NCBI GenBank assembly: GCA_900759105.1 | Contig: CAAETY010000007.1 | Location: forward strand, 1-5,746 | Direction of reading: 5' to 3' | DNA length: 5,746 nt | DNA from: Peptococcaceae bacterium | GTDB taxonomy: Bacteria > Bacillota > Peptococcia > Peptococcales > Peptococcaceae | Shown here: piece by piece, positions 5,718 to 5,746 of the stretch | How positions within the stretch are numbered: the first letter of the stretch is position 1 | Layout of the letters: each line of letters begins with the position of its first letter | The notes under the pieces: generated by a model | What the model was told of the DNA's origin: nothing | Seen by the model: the letters and a program-made list of their open reading frames with translations, nothing else | The model's database searches: none | Program-made: the position numbers and the translations under genes

Positions 5718-5731
5718 ACCCCTTAAGGGGT
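5718..5731. repeat. Short perfect palindrome
   Basis: ACCCCTTAAGGGGT is a 14-bp perfect palindrome (5-bp stem, TTAA loop), the third hairpin-forming element in a row after the Rrf2 gene. No T-run follows, so it is not a convincing plus-strand terminator. It could be a binding site or part of whatever lies beyond the right edge. Confidence 0.4.
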
Positions 5732-5746
5732 ATTGAATGGTCTGGC

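Noticed and set aside
1..5746. CRISPR array, insertion sequence or prophage remnants
   Set aside because: No regularly spaced repeats, transposase or integrase frames, terminal inverted repeats or attachment-site-like duplications are visible.

Overview
The window looks like a chromosomal cell-envelope locus from a bacterium of the Firmicutes (Bacillota). The evidence is strong AGGAGG-type ribosome binding sites, GTG and TTG starts, sigma-A-like promoters, and the pairing of a csaB-type pyruvyl transferase with a DUF5693 membrane protein. That pairing is familiar from Negativicutes and Peptococcaceae-like lineages, and I cannot name a genus from sequence alone. There is no sign of phage, transposon, CRISPR, rRNA or tRNA.

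Four genes lie on the minus strand and are transcribed from right to left: a large DUF5693 membrane protein (2897-4909), CsaB (1798-2883), a TagO/WecA-type polyprenyl-phosphate GlcNAc-1-phosphate transferase (673-1713), and a membrane-anchored SH3b-domain protein (115-648). Spacing is tight within two pairs, 13 nt for DUF5693-csaB and 24 nt for tagO-SH3b. A good promoter in the 84-nt gap between the pairs (TTGAAA-17-TACAAT, 1759-1787) could let the second pair be expressed on its own. A hairpin at 60-98 probably ends the minus-strand unit. A second hairpin with a T-run at 12-48 probably ends a plus-strand gene lying to the left of the window.

On the plus strand, an Rrf2-family regulator (5212-5658) is divergent from the envelope genes across a 302-nt AT-rich intergenic region. 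It keeps three cysteines spaced CX6CX7C in the place where Fe-S Rrf2 proteins bind their cluster. Its gene has an extended -10 promoter overlapped by a perfect 14-bp palindrome, and it ends in a strong terminator followed by two further small hairpins.

Taken together, the TagO-like enzyme would start an undecaprenyl-linked wall glycan and CsaB would add pyruvyl ketals to it, the modification that SLH-domain proteins bind in some Gram-positives. The DUF5693 protein, with an N-terminal anchor, a large predicted outside domain and a polytopic C-terminal half, is the uncharacterised partner. The SH3b protein may bind wall material outside the membrane. The functional link is inferred from gene order and family knowledge. 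The DUF5693 protein is the least understood part of the window and the best candidate for new biology.
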